64,000 bases of DNA, taken from assembly GCF_963678635.1 (NCBI RefSeq), contig NC_087063.1:20032701-20096700 (forward strand). The letters run 5' to 3'. This stretch comes from Symsagittifera roscoffensis (lineage: Eukaryota; Xenacoelomorpha; Acoela; Convolutidae). The notes under the pieces are model-generated. The model was not told the origin of the DNA and made no database searches. It saw nothing but the letters and a program-made list of their open reading frames with translations. The position numbers and the translations under genes were made by a program. Of the stretch, positions 10,346 to 21,459 are shown one piece after another; position 1 is the stretch's first letter, and each line of letters opens with the position of its first letter.

Positions 10346-10598
10346 ACATATACTAGTTTTCGGCTCTTTTTCCTCCCCCCCCCCCCCCCCCCACCTGCAG
10401 ATTTATTTATTTGAAGTTACAGTTCATTTTATCCGATTGTCATGAAAATTTACACGCAGACTAATTAGGCCATGACAAACATATTTGGTCTTCATAATCA
10501 ACTTTGTAAAACCACACGTTACACCATAAAGTTGATGCTCAAGTGAGGTGGGGGGGGGGGGGGGGGAAGGAAAAAGAGCCTAGTTTTCAAGTATATGT
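10346..10598. mobile_element. MITE-like inverted-repeat element with poly-C/poly-G arms
   Basis: The left arm reads ACATATACT, AGTTTTCGGCTCTTTTTCCT and then a run of about 17 C. The right arm is its inverted counterpart: a run of about 17 G, AAGGAAAAAGAGCC, TAGTTTTCAAGTATATGT. The core (10392-10549) has no ORF. Inverted arms of about 45-50 bp and a size of about 250 bp suit a non-autonomous DNA transposon. The homopolymers may have expanded secondarily, and target duplication was not resolved. Confidence 0.55.
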
Positions 10599-10782
10599 TG
10601 AAAATAAAAACAATTGGGAGAACGTCGAAGGCGTTTTCGCCTGTCGAGAGACGCCACGACAGCAAAGATTTTAAAAAAAGTTTTGCATGCTCTGCTCAGC
10701 CAATCACACAAAAGAGCGGCTTTCTGGCAACTAATTCCATCATAATAAAAGATAAAGAGCCAATAACATTTATGTGATTATG

Positions 10783-12031
10783 TAAAATGTATTATTACTG
10801 TTTGACCGTTTAACCTCTGAGCTATACTGATCGATGACCTCTAGCATATTAATTTAAATACACCTGCCAAAAGCGCAACGGCTTTTGGTAGATTTGGAAT
10901 TTGTTCACTATCTTTTGTGATATGCAACAAATCAACAGAAAACTAATTCAACCTTTTTAACTTCATTTACCTTAGATAGATACCACCGTCTTTTATTTAG
11001 TCGTAGATAAAAGCCTACAATTACTTGTAGGAATCTTATTCAACCTTAGTCTTAATCTAGTCTTAGTTTAAGTTACCCACTCTTAATCAACTACGAGTGT
11101 TATCCTCACTTTTTAACAGATTAAGCCCAATTGTATGCGAGTATTTTACCATCTCACCCGTATCGTTAATTTTAACTACGGAAAAAAAATTGTGCAATTA
11201 TCAGCCTTGTTGGGCAGCTAAGAGTAAAGCATGATCGCCCCGTTTAATATGTTCCAAATCTTCCGTGCTTAAGGGCGGAGTATTATCTACATCAAACTGA
11301 AAATGTAAACTCAAGCATAAAGACATAAGAAAGGTAACTCAACATAAGCCGTCTCCTGTCAGTTACTCAACCAAAAAGGATTCGATTTGGATTCGATTTT
11401 CTCCATCTAGTTTTTTCAAGAAACAAAAAATTCTTCGATGGCTTGTCAAGAATGTTCCAGACTTCGATTGTATTGGGGGAAAATTAACCCTATTTGATTG
11501 TTTTTGGGACGCTATTTTATGCTCAATAGAATAAGAGTTCCCTAAGTCTGGTCGTCAATCGTAAAATTTTTATCAAAGACAAGCACTGGTCCCCAGCGAG
11601 CTTCCTATTTGTTTCAACTCACACACCCCTCCGTTATTTTACCCGAGAATTATTTTCGGATAAAAAAATTGACATATTAAAAATTTTATTTGTTTATTTA
11701 TTTATTAGAAATTGAGCTGGTTATTCCAAGTGCTTGAATGCTAATACTTTACGGAGGTTGACGCCAAAATATATTTTCGAAATCCGAATATGAACAAAAA
11801 CAGTAAATATAAATTTTTAACTTTCAACAAAAATCCTATTTGACAAGTCAGCAAAATTTTACGTTGCGATGAAATATTGAAAATTCTTTTTCCTTGCAAG
11901 TTTTTTGTGCTTCTTAGTTTGCTCTTTTTAAGAGCTATTTTGGAAAAAACAAAACTCTTGAAGATTACGTAACTTTGATTATTGTTGTTCTTGATTTCGT
12001 TTATTTTTGATTCTGAAGTTAAAGCAAATTT
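10783..12031 (+). repeat. 5' LTR (left direct repeat)
   Basis: It is nearly identical to 18536-19784, with differences seen near 10794 (t/a) and 11011 (g/t). It begins TAAAATGTATTA and ends AAAGCAAATTT. No ORF within it looks real. It runs into gag codons at 12032 with no primer-binding site between. Confidence 0.85.
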
Positions 12032-12734
12032 CTCACATAAAAATCCTGGGAAAAAAATTCTGGATATTAATTTCGCAGAATTCTGGGAATTACTAAAAAC
12101 TACCTTTACGATCACTACAAACTTAAAATACGAAAGATTTAAATTTTTTGGTCGAAGACAGAAAGAACACGAGTTTTTAGAAAAATTCCACGAAACACTT
12201 TCTGAACTGGCAAAAAATTGTAAACTGGGGGAACTCGAGTCAGAAATAGTCATCACAAATATGAGAGACATTTTCATCACAAATATGAGAAACGTCGAAA
12301 TCCAGAGGAAACTATGTATAAAATACTTGACCCCAGAAAACGTACTATCCTATGTGATAGTTCACGAGAAAGGCACTAAAATCCATCAATAGTACCTAAA
12401 ATTCCCAACGTATAATACGGTACCGAGACCACAATACATAAAGAATGAACCAACCTTAAACATCGTCGAAAATAACAAATGCCGCAACTGTGGTCAGCAG
12501 TTCAAAAAAGGACATTTATCTACATGCCCGGCCAGAGACAAAAATTGCAATACGTGCGGACGCAAAGGGCATTTTGCTAAACATTGCAGGAGTGCAGCAA
12601 GGACACAAACAAACATCGTTGAACAGAATCAAGTAGCACAGGAAAACGAAAATACTCGGGCCAACCCGCAGGAAAATCCTGAATTTGAGGTCAACTTGGA
12701 CGATTTTTTTAGTTCTAGCTGTAGACAAGGATAG
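12032..12734 (+). pseudogene. Gag, N-terminally truncated, with two-knuckle nucleocapsid
   Basis: Frame 3 carries the second half of a Ty3/gypsy capsid (helices around ERFKFFGRRQKEHEF and LSELAKNCKLGEL), then TAG at 12390-12392. The same frame continues with the nucleocapsid: an atypical Cys/His knuckle (CRNCGQQFKKGHLSTC) followed by a canonical CX2CX4HX4C (CNTCGRKGHFAKHC). About 80-100 N-terminal residues usual in this family are absent, because the LTR abuts directly. The frame ends at TAG 12732-12734, past the start of the pol frame. Confidence 0.75.
12708..12714 (+). promoter_or_regulatory. Candidate +1 ribosomal frameshift site between gag and pol
   Basis: The gag frame reads TTT AGT TCT and the pol frame reads GTT CTA, so skipping the A at 12711 moves ribosomes +1 into pol. 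Ty3 of yeast uses a comparable AGU-U pause site. This is inferred from frame geometry; an indel is the alternative. Confidence 0.35.
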
Positions 12735-15700
12735 CCAAATAAATGCAGTAGAAGACAAGATAGAACGCGGAGTGAGAACAGCATTAAACCACGAAGGACT
12801 AGAACTGAAAAAGACACTAAAAATATCTCTGGGAAATTTCAACCCTTACGGTACTGAAATTCAAATTGACTCAGCAAGCCCAGTTTCATTCATGAAAAAA
12901 GATTTACTACATGAACTGAAGATACGAGATAGAGTTTTAAAGCTAGAACCTGTGGATGAAATAACAAAGAAAGCATACCAGGGCTTCGGGAGTACAATCA
13001 ACATTATTGGAAGAGTTCAGGTGAGAATCCGATCGAAGGGCTGGGAAGCTCGTGACCAAAAATTCTTCATTACTGAAGGGGCTGAAAGAAACCTACTCGG
13101 AAATGACATCTTACCGAATCTGGGAATAGTAGTATTCCAGAAACAACCTCCACCCAACGGGCCAAAGTCATGGCAAAACCAGAAAGAATCACCCATCGGG
13201 ACAGACGTCAACCAAATAAGATTTGCATCGGATAACAAACAAGATCAAAACCAAGAGACACCATCCCAAAATGAGTTTAAAATATACATATCAAAACATT
13301 TTTCAGACCTCATAAAAAGAACCGGTAGATCGAAGAACTTCGTAGTCAATACTTATTTTAACGAACCAATAAAACCGATACAGGTGAAGGAGAAGCGTAT
13401 TCCGATCCATAATTTCCCTAAAGTCAAATTATGTTTTGATCAATTACTAAGAGACGGGCATATTGAAAAGTTGTCTAGATGCTCTGAAGATTGTTTCATC
13501 TCCCCCATCGTAATTACAGCTAAAAGGGACGGATCAATTAAATTAGCATTAAACTCGAAATTACTGAACAAACAGATATTTCGTAATAGATATCAAATGC
13601 CGAACCTATTCGAATTAATTGATAACGTAACAGTTACGATTAGCGGTCATGACGAAAGAAACATCTGGTTCTCATCGATTGATCTAAAGTACGCTTACAG
13701 TCAAATACCGCTTTCTAAAAAAGCAAGTAATCAATGTAATTTCAACATCGTGGGGGGAGAAGTAACGGGTTCCTACCGTTTTAAAACCGGATTTTATGGA
13801 CTAGGTGTTATGCCTAATGAATTTCAACGCATAATGGACCGTTTAACGGGAAAACTACCAAATACCCATTTTTACCTCGACGACATCTTAATCGCCACCG
13901 TGGGTAGCAAGGATGAACACAAAATGCTAGTTATTAACGTTTTAAAAACGCTAGATGACGAGGGACTAGCCATAAAATGGGAAAAATGCACATGGTTAAT
14001 TCACAACATAGAATGATTGGGATTTAAAATCGACGCAAAAGGGACAACACCCCCAATACACAAATCTGACGCAATCAGAAATCTGAAAGAACCAAATTGA
14101 AACAAAGATATTAGATCACTAATGGGATCGATTAACCAATTCAACAAGTTCATACCAAATTTAGCGTCCTTATCAACACCGTTTAGAGAACTTATGCAGA
14201 AAAATAAACCATTTAAGTGGTCTACAGTACACACTGAAGCGTTTGAAAAAATTAAGAAAAAAATTTGCAACACGGCGACGAACCATCATTTCGATAAAAA
14301 ACTGAACACTCGAGTGAAATGCGATGCCTCACAATTAGGATTGGGCGCGTCCATCGAACAAGACCACCGGGGGAATTGGAAGACTGTAGCGTTCGCAAGC
14401 AGATTTTCGAATATAGCCGAATTAAAATACAGCACCAATGAACTCGAATTACTGGGACTAGTGTGGACACTAGACCATTTCAAAAATTACCTATTGGGTA
14501 ACCAATTCTCAATTTTAACAGACCACAAAGCCTTAATAGGAGCACTGAAAGATGACAAATATACTAAAACGGCCCAATCAAGTCTCACCCGTTGGGCGGA
14601 CAAATTACTACCATTCGACTTTACTGTCGAACATTTACCCGGTAAAGATATGGGATTCGTTGATTATATATCCCGACACCCATCGGGTGAACCCGTACCA
14701 GTTTCTCTGGATGATGAAAAGTTTGTTATCGCATCGGTAAATCAGATTAGTACACTCCTAGGTTTTGATCATCTAATGCCGAGAAATTCGTGGTCGCAAA
14801 TAAGAAATAAATTCTTTCAACATTTCTTAGCACATGATGTCACTTCCTGCAACACGATTGGCCAGTCGAAAGATCATATGACCTGCCAAGAAATAGAATG
14901 TGAGAAACGAATTCCTAACGCTGCTGAAACTTTCCAAGCTATAACTAACTATTCTAACATTTCAGTGTGGCAAAATTCTCACTCGCGTACGGAAGAGTGT
15001 GATTCATCTTACAAAATAAACAACTTTTTTACGAAATTTAATATCCTGAAAGAAATGGCCGAACAAATAGAATCTAACCAACAGAAAGAACTTACTACAA
15101 ATGAAAACATGGACAATCTAACACCAAGTACCAGTAACCCGTCGGATAACCCCGTAAAAAGATTACCTAGTAAGAAGAAAACAATTAACATATTCCCTTT
15201 TTCTTGACCAGAAATATTTGATTCAAAATTTATGTCCCTATTATCAAAACAAGATCTAGTTCTGAAAAAGATAATTAAAGCAATTGAGGAAGACCGCAAA
15301 CTAGATATTCTACAACTGGGAAATTACTACAAATCGTACTTCAAAAATCTACACGTCAGCGGAGGATGTCTTTATCTGGACAATCTATTAGTGATCCCAG
15401 CATGCCTAAGATCGACAATGCTCCACCGGTTACATGAAGCTCACCCTGGCCAGTTCGCAATGAAAAGTCTGGCAACTCAATACATCTGGTGGCCGAAAAT
15501 TTATCGCGAAATCCAAGTCCACGGCGAAAACTGTATTGAGTGCGTTAATGCAGGTAAAAACTTGAAACCTCTCTCAAACCATAATACCCTAGGGAAACTT
15601 CCAACGGTCAAAAAACCAAACCAAGAAATGGAATTAGATTTCGCCGGTCCGTTACCTTTAGTATGGGGAACAAAAAAATACATATTGGTGTGTGTGGATA

Positions 15701-17424
15701 GATTTTCAAAATTCCCATCGGCTCAAATAACATCCAGCACATCGGCAAAATCTATCATAAACTTCCTTAGTAAATACATTGCTCTACACGGGATCTCTAG
15801 AACCATTAGAACAGATCAGGGATCTGGCTTCATCTCCAAAGAAGTCAGAGATTTCTGCCATGAACATAACATAAAGGTGATACTTAGCCCAGTGGGTGAC
15901 CATAGAGCCACTGGACTAGTGGAGCGCTTAATCAGAACCATTAAGGGAAGGCTTTTGGTTATGGCACAAGAACGCCCAAAACCATCGCTAGAATCTGCAC
16001 TTCTGAAAATAATAAAATGCCTAGGAACGGTAACTCAACAGTCGCTTAATTGTTCTCCCTTCGAAGCACACTCAAACACCATCTGGCATAATTTGGTCAA
16101 ATCACCCTCTTCAAATAACCTTGATTGGAACAAAACTTTGTTATGTATAGATAAGGGCAAAAAACTCATGAGCCGAGAACGAAGACACGACTGAGACGCC
16201 CCTGACGATATAGAAGACGGAGACGTAGACGAAAACTCCTCATCCTCTGAGGATATCTTCAATGCAGTGAAATACGTACCAACCAGCGTTGGATCCCCAG
16301 TAAAAGTGCTCTCTCGGGCAGAAAAACGAGATGCCTTGGGCATAAAGGACTCAGTACTGAACAACCCGCCGGGTAAGACCACTATTTATTGAAAACTCCA
16401 AGATAGATCGAAGAGTGAACCGTTCTATAGAGTACTCAAGGATGAAATTGTAAGAGAGTCAGACCACACAGTTGCCTTAAAAAATGGTAAAGTAATTCGA
16501 AAATCTGATTTAGCTATCAAAAGACAGCCCACTCAGAAGAAACCCAGCCCGAGAAAACGAGATCAATTAGCTAAATTCTACGCAACAAAAGGACTGAGGA
16601 AAACTGCGAAACCGCAGAGAAATGTCGGGTTTAAAAGTTCAAGAGCGACGCAAAAGAAAAGAAACCTCCAGTCGAAATTTGAAGAGCTTGACATAGCGAG
16701 GCGGAACGCGGCCATGAACAGCTCCAGAGAAACTCTTCTCAGAGAGGAAGAAGAACAGAGGAAGAGATTAAGAATCCCAATAGGCCCTGAAAGCGACCAA
16801 GAATCAAGCCCGTCGGGCAAACCCGACCATCGTAAAATTTGCGATAATGAACCTGGAACGACGAACGACTCATATGAAGACACCTCAGACGATAACGCCA
16901 GCGACCTAATTTCGTTAAAAGAACTTAAGTACAAAACATCACTTGAATCTACAAAACCGGAGGAGCATCCAATTTTCAACCGAACAGACCTTAAGCCAGA
17001 ACTACCGGATCAGGATGAACAGAAAGTTGATATGGATAAGATTCCGCTGATCGACCTGGATTCAGGCGATAATGATAGGGACCCACAGGTGACCCCGCAG
17101 TTGGTTTTCCTGGATACTAATGAGGAGGCCGATCAAGCAAATCAAGAAACGCCGTTTCTTCCGGAGAATCCTGGAGGGGAACCTACCGAGATGAGTGTCG
17201 AGCCGATCGCCATAGCGGAGGCGGAAAATCAGCAATTATACACTGACCTTACCACTAAAAAACCGAAACTGTCCGGTACAGCCAAGAGGAAAGCGTCATC
17301 TCCGGTGAAATCACCGCCCTCGAAGAAACTGCCTGAGATCTTCACACGACAGAACACCAGACCAATGCGAACTAGACAGCCTCCCAAGATGCTGGGTGAG
17401 AGAGTTACTAGTGAGAGCTACTAG
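12711..17424 (+). CDS. pol: Pol polyprotein (PR-RT-RNase H-IN) interrupted by five TGA codons
   Basis: One frame of 1,571 codons ends at TAG 17422-17424. Its only internal stops are TGA at 14014, 14098, 15205, 16192 and 16390. The aspartic protease shows IDSASPVSFM and LLGNDIL (about 12868-13125). The reverse transcriptase has SIDLKYAY and the catalytic YLDD (about 13873). RNase H has CDAS, ELELLG and TDHKALI (14320-14545). Integrase has a His/Cys zinc arm (HEAH...CIEC, 15432-15545) and a DDE core (MELDFAG, RTDQGSGF, GLVERLI). A GPY/F-like region (FYRVL...VALKNGKVIRKSDL) follows near 16420-16515. The tail is acidic then basic and ends TRPMRTRQPPKML. At several TGA sites tryptophan would fit, notably before LGFKI. 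The copy is catalytically complete but not translatable without readthrough. Confidence 0.85.
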
Positions 17425-17474
17425 TGCTGCTAGAGCTGCTAGGTGAGAGATTACTAGTGTAGTCGAGTTAACAG

Positions 17475-17918
17475 ATGAAAATTCCAACATTTAGTTCATC
17501 TAATACTCCCCCAGCTTACCCAATGATAGAAGCAACCTCTGTCGAAATGGAGAGCCACCAAGTTGACTTTGTGGACTTGACAATCTTGACACCACCCTCA
17601 TCTTCGCGCCCCACTACAGTTTATTTGCGGGAAGAAAGCCCCGAGTACCGAAGTGATTCAAAGTCCTCGGTAACAGCTAATCAACATACTCCACGCAAGA
17701 AGGTCAAATTCAGTCCCGAGGTCTGCACCACTCAATTCAACCCATCGGGCCTACCCTCCGAAACCTCTTTTTCAACATCTGCTCCCCTTGTACTTGACCC
17801 GGACTGGCTGAACACTTCATCTATCATTTCGGCGATAGAAATCTTAGGACGGCCAATGACGCTTGAGGAGTTAAGGAGATGGACAATTAACAAAGCCGCA
17901 AATCGGGAAGCAAATTAG
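17475..17918 (+). CDS. Small ORF between pol and 3' LTR
   Basis: This 147-residue frame starts at ATG 17475, 50 nt after the pol stop and in a different frame. It is Ser/Thr/Pro-rich at first with a basic patch (TPRKKVKF) and then a more ordered end (IEILGRPMTLEELRRWT). It is not recognised and has no signal peptide or membrane segment, so it is not an envelope gene. Position suggests an accessory ORF of the element or a broken extension of pol. Confidence 0.4.
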   Translation: MKIPTFSSSNTPPAYPMIEATSVEMESHQVDFVDLTILTPPSSSRPTTVYLREESPEYRSDSKSSVTANQHTPRKKVKFSPEVCTTQFNPSGLPSETSFSTSAPLVLDPDWLNTSSIISAIEILGRPMTLEELRRWTINKAANREAN

Positions 17919-18236
17919 AAGTAAGGAGGATTAGTCAAGTTGTTATTAAAAACTTTCAGAAACTTTCAGAAACTCCATTAAAACAAACTTTTAGTACCCT
18001 AGTATTTTGTTTTTTTTTTGTCGAACTTTACGCAACACTACAACGCATTTAGAGCTATATAAACTCTTAGTGCTAGCATAATACGCGAAATTTAGATTAT
18101 TTCTGGCAACACTACAAAATTTTAAATTGAGCCTAACAACCACGCTTTCTATGCAATTAAATTCTCTCTCACCCATTGGGTGCCACCACTGGATAAATAT
18201 TCGACCTATCGATTATAGTGCTACTCTCTTCATAAT

Positions 18237-18510
18237 CGGGCCTTCCTGTGGGGTCATTATCCTGACCAACCTACCGGCTCACCCACCCCAGCGCCAAAAC
18301 ATTTCTTTTGCGTGGCGAAAGGAATTGGACTGTATTTAATTTTCGCTCTTATGAAACATGCTATCATGATCCAAGGTGCCTTGTTTTTTTTAATCTATAT
18401 AATACTCCTTCTTGTACATCGGACCCGCCTGCGGGGCCTTGCCCGACCAGCCTACCCGCTCATTCACCCCAGCGCCTAAACACTCCTTTTGCGTGGCGAA
18501 AGTAATAGGG
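18237..18510 (+). repeat. Two tandem approximately 185-bp units before the 3' LTR
   Basis: 18237-18330 and about 18420-18510 share CGGnCC...TGnGGnC, CCAnCCTACC, CCCCAGCGCC and TTTTGCGTGGCGAAAG. They lie just upstream of the 3' LTR, where a polypurine tract is expected; only CGCGGGGAA at about 18525 is purine-rich. Confidence 0.55.
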
Positions 18511-18535
18511 TATAGATAAATTTTCGCGGGGAATC

Positions 18536-19784
18536 TAAAATGTATTATAACTGTTTGACCGTTTAACCTCTGAGCTATACTGATCGATGACCTCTAGCAT
18601 ATTAATTTAAATACACCTGCCAAAAGCGCAACGGCTTTTGGTAGATTTGGAATTTGTTCACTATCTTTTGTGATATGCAACAAATCAACAGAAAACTAAT
18701 TCAACCTTTTTAACTTCATTTACCTTAGATAGATACCACCGTCTTTTATTTAGTCTTAGATAAAAGCCTACAATTACTTGTAGGAATCTTATTCAACCTT
18801 AGTCTTAATCTAGTCTTAGTTTAAGTTACCCACTCTTAATCAACTACGAGTGTTATCCTCACTTTTTAACAGATTAAGCCCAATTGTATGCGAGTATTTT
18901 ACCATCTCACCCGTATCGTTAATTTTAACTACGGAAAAAAAATTGTGCAATTATCAGCCTTGTTGGGCAGCTAAGAGTAAAGCATGATCGCCCCGTTTAA
19001 TATGTTCCAAATCTTCCGTGCTTAAGGGCGGAGTATTATCTACATCAAACTGAAAATGTAAACTCAAGCATAAAGACATAAGAAAGGTAACTCAACATAA
19101 GCCGTCTCCTGTCAGTTACTCAACCAAAAAGGATTCGATTTGGATTCGATTTTCTCCATCTAGTTTTTTCAAGAAACAAAAAATTCTTCGATGGCTTGTC
19201 AAGAATGTTCCAGACTTCGATTGTATTGGGGGAAAATTAACCCTATTTGATTGTTTTTGGGACGCTATTTTATGCTCAATAGAATAAGAGTTCCCTAAGT
19301 CTGGTCGTCAATCGTAAAATTTTTATCAAAGACAAGCACTGGTCCCCAGCGAGCTTCCTATTTGTTTCAACTCACACACCCCTCCGTTATTTTACCCGAG
19401 AATTATTTTCGGATAAAAAAATTGACATATTAAAAATTTTATTTGTTTATTTATTTATTAGAAATTGAGCTGGTTATTCCAAGTGCTTGAATGCTAATAC
19501 TTTACGGAGGTTGACGCCAAAATATATTTTCGAAATCCGAATATGAACAAAAACAGTAAATATAAATTTTTAACTTTCAACAAAAATCCTATTTGACAAG
19601 TCAGCAAAATTTTACGTTGCGATGAAATATTGAAAATTCTTTTTCCTTGCAAGTTTTTTGTGCTTCTTAGTTTGCTCTTTTTAAGAGCTATTTTGGAAAA
19701 AACAAAACTCTTGAAGATTACGTAACTTTGATTATTGTTGTTCTTGATTTCGTTTATTTTTGATTCTGAAGTTAAAGCAAATTT
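18536..19784 (+). repeat. 3' LTR (right direct repeat)
   Basis: Right copy of the 1,249-bp repeat. Its last bases form part of the stop codon (minus strand) of the GT31 gene that begins at 22050. Confidence 0.85.
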
Positions 19785-20355
19785 AGTTCCGCAAATTGGA
19801 AAAAAGTGCCATCTTTTGCTTCAAATTTTTCATGTTTTTCACCCCTCCGTTCTTTAAAGTTTGAAAGAAATGGTGTACTTTTTTGAATTTTTCGAAATTC
19901 AAACTAGAAGTTTTTGAAATTCCTGCCTCAAAGTCAGCCAAGTTTCCATTTGAATCCGTTTGCACAGATATAATTTTCGATGGGTTTAGCGTGGTCAGCA
20001 ATTCCGCGAAAGTTTCCAGCGAAAAACCAATATAACTCGGAATCTGTAACCTAGTTGAATTGTTTCTGGTTGCAATGCATGACGCGAAAAAAGCATCCTC
20101 GAATTTGATTAGGCAGAAATCCGGTTTCTTTTTGAAGACTGTACCGTACCCTATGCAATGATTGTCACAATGTGTAGCAATATGGTTCACAAGTGGCATT
20201 GATAGAACATACAGTGAGCCGAGGCAGTAAAATGGGTATGCATTTTCACTGTACTCTTCATATGTTACTTTGTATCTGCCTTCTCTAAAGGCTCGTCCTT
20301 TGCCACAAATGGTTCCCGTATAAATGGGCTCGTCTTCCCTTTCGTCTGTTTGGTT
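19783..20355 (-). CDS. GT31 beta-1,3-glycosyltransferase, gene A, exon 2
   Basis: Exon 2 supplies 190 residues: the catalytic-core signature YPFYCLGSLYVLS (family YPxYCxGxGYVxS, about 20200-20240), then FEDAFFASCIA in place of EDVYVG, and several cysteines. Together with exon 1 the protein is 387 residues, normal for the family. An in-frame TAA just upstream confirms that an intron must be used. The stop codon TAA occupies 19785-19783, with two of its three bases inside the 3' LTR end, so retroelement insertion has probably reset the C-terminus by a few residues. The intron 20356-21459 contains a CT microsatellite. Confidence 0.75.
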   Translation of the reverse strand, partial: NQTDEREDEPIYTGTICGKGRAFREGRYKVTYEEYSENAYPFYCLGSLYVLSMPLVNHIATHCDNHCIGYGTVFKKKPDFCLIKFEDAFFASCIATRNNSTRLQIPSYIGFSLETFAELLTTLNPSKIISVQTDSNGNLADFEAGISKTSSLNFEKFKKVHHFFQTLKNGGVKNMKNLKQKMALFSNLRN

Positions 20356-21330
20356 CTGGTTGAGAAAACATCTGTCGTCTATTTACAAGTTTACTTTTAT
20401 AAAAACAAGGATAACCGGAAATAGCACAGAAAGTTCCGACCACATTTCCACATTTATAAGAAAACTTAAAAAGAATCAATGCGTCCTTTTTTATGAGTGG
20501 TGTGCTGAGAGGAAAAAAATGAGGCTTATAATAAAAGTAAACAGTCATTTTTGACGATTGTTTTCTTCGAAAAAACAAAAAATATTATAAAAACTCGAAA
20601 AATATTTTATTGCCCAGGAAGAGCTAAATGAAACGTTAAAAAGTTTTTAAAGTCTTAAAAAAAAGCAGTTTGCGCGATCTTTTCCAAAGAGCACCCTTCT
20701 TATGCACTATTTTACGACTTGAAGACTAATCCTTAAATTTTTCGTGAGGAGCTTTTGTTGCCAATATATACTCATTTTACGCAGAGCCCGCGCGGAAGCA
20801 ACGCTTATTTTTCGTCATGTTCTCGCCAGAATTCATAGCTAGAAAAACCAAGGTCACAACTAATGAATTTTCTGGTGAACGAAGAAGTGTGTGAAAAAAG
20901 TTCAAAATGAAAGATTGAAACAAAGTTCAAAAATTGTTCAGGCGCTATTTTAAAGTTGACTTTTTAATGTTTTCATTTTGCGTATTTTATGACTTTGAAT
21001 TCTGCTTTAAAATACCAAAATTTAAGGCAGTTCGTTATTCTTTGTTGACTTGTAATTTCCGATAATTACGGTTATTTTACGTATGAAATGAAATGTTGTC
21101 AATCGGCCAGCTACCCAAAACCGATCTACCTCAGATTCGAAACGAGGCAAAAATACGTCAAACTTTCCGAAAACGCTCAGACTGGCATTTTCATCTACAA
21201 AATTACTTCTATCACTGAAAAGTTTGCCGATTATGTTCATTGAATGGTTTTATGGTTTTTCAGGTTCGAAGTACTCGAAAGGATGACATGAAAAAAAAAA
21301 CAGTGTTAAATTTTTCCAACAATCAATCCT

Positions 21331-21334
<4 letters not shown>

Positions 21335-21391
<57 letters not shown>
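21335..21391. repeat. (CT)n microsatellite in gene A intron
   Basis: Almost pure TC dinucleotide run with one interruption (TCTTCT) at about 21362. Confidence 0.95.
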
Positions 21392-21394
<3 letters not shown>

Positions 21395-21459
21395 ACCGAT
21401 AATATTCTAATATGCCGCTATTCAATGTGTTGTCAGAAACGTCAGATGTCGTATCATAC

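Larger units (their letters stand above)
10783..19784 (+). mobile_element. Ty3/gypsy LTR retrotransposon, recently inserted, gag truncated
   Basis: Direct repeats of 1,249 bp (10783-12031 and 18536-19784) flank gag remnant, protease, reverse transcriptase, RNase H and integrase in Ty3/gypsy order. By eye the two repeats differ at only a couple of sites, so insertion or gene conversion is recent. The repeats do not show clean TG...CA ends. No target-site duplication or primer-binding site is seen: the left repeat joins directly to mid-gag sequence, so the leader and gag N-terminus are missing. Confidence 0.85.

Noticed and set aside
11741-12280. 179-codon minus-strand frame in the left LTR
   Set aside because: It runs antisense through LTR and gag codons, is Lys/Asn/Phe-rich by AT content, and is not open across the right LTR copy.
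12711-17424. Nuclear genetic code with TGA as tryptophan
   Set aside because: Host genes here (gene B, the GPCR, element ORFs) are coherent in the standard code and several end at TGA; only the gypsy copy and left tract have the pattern.
10783-19784. Target-site duplication around the gypsy element
   Set aside because: The flanks (TTATG on the left, AGTTC on the right) do not match for any length of 4-6 bp.
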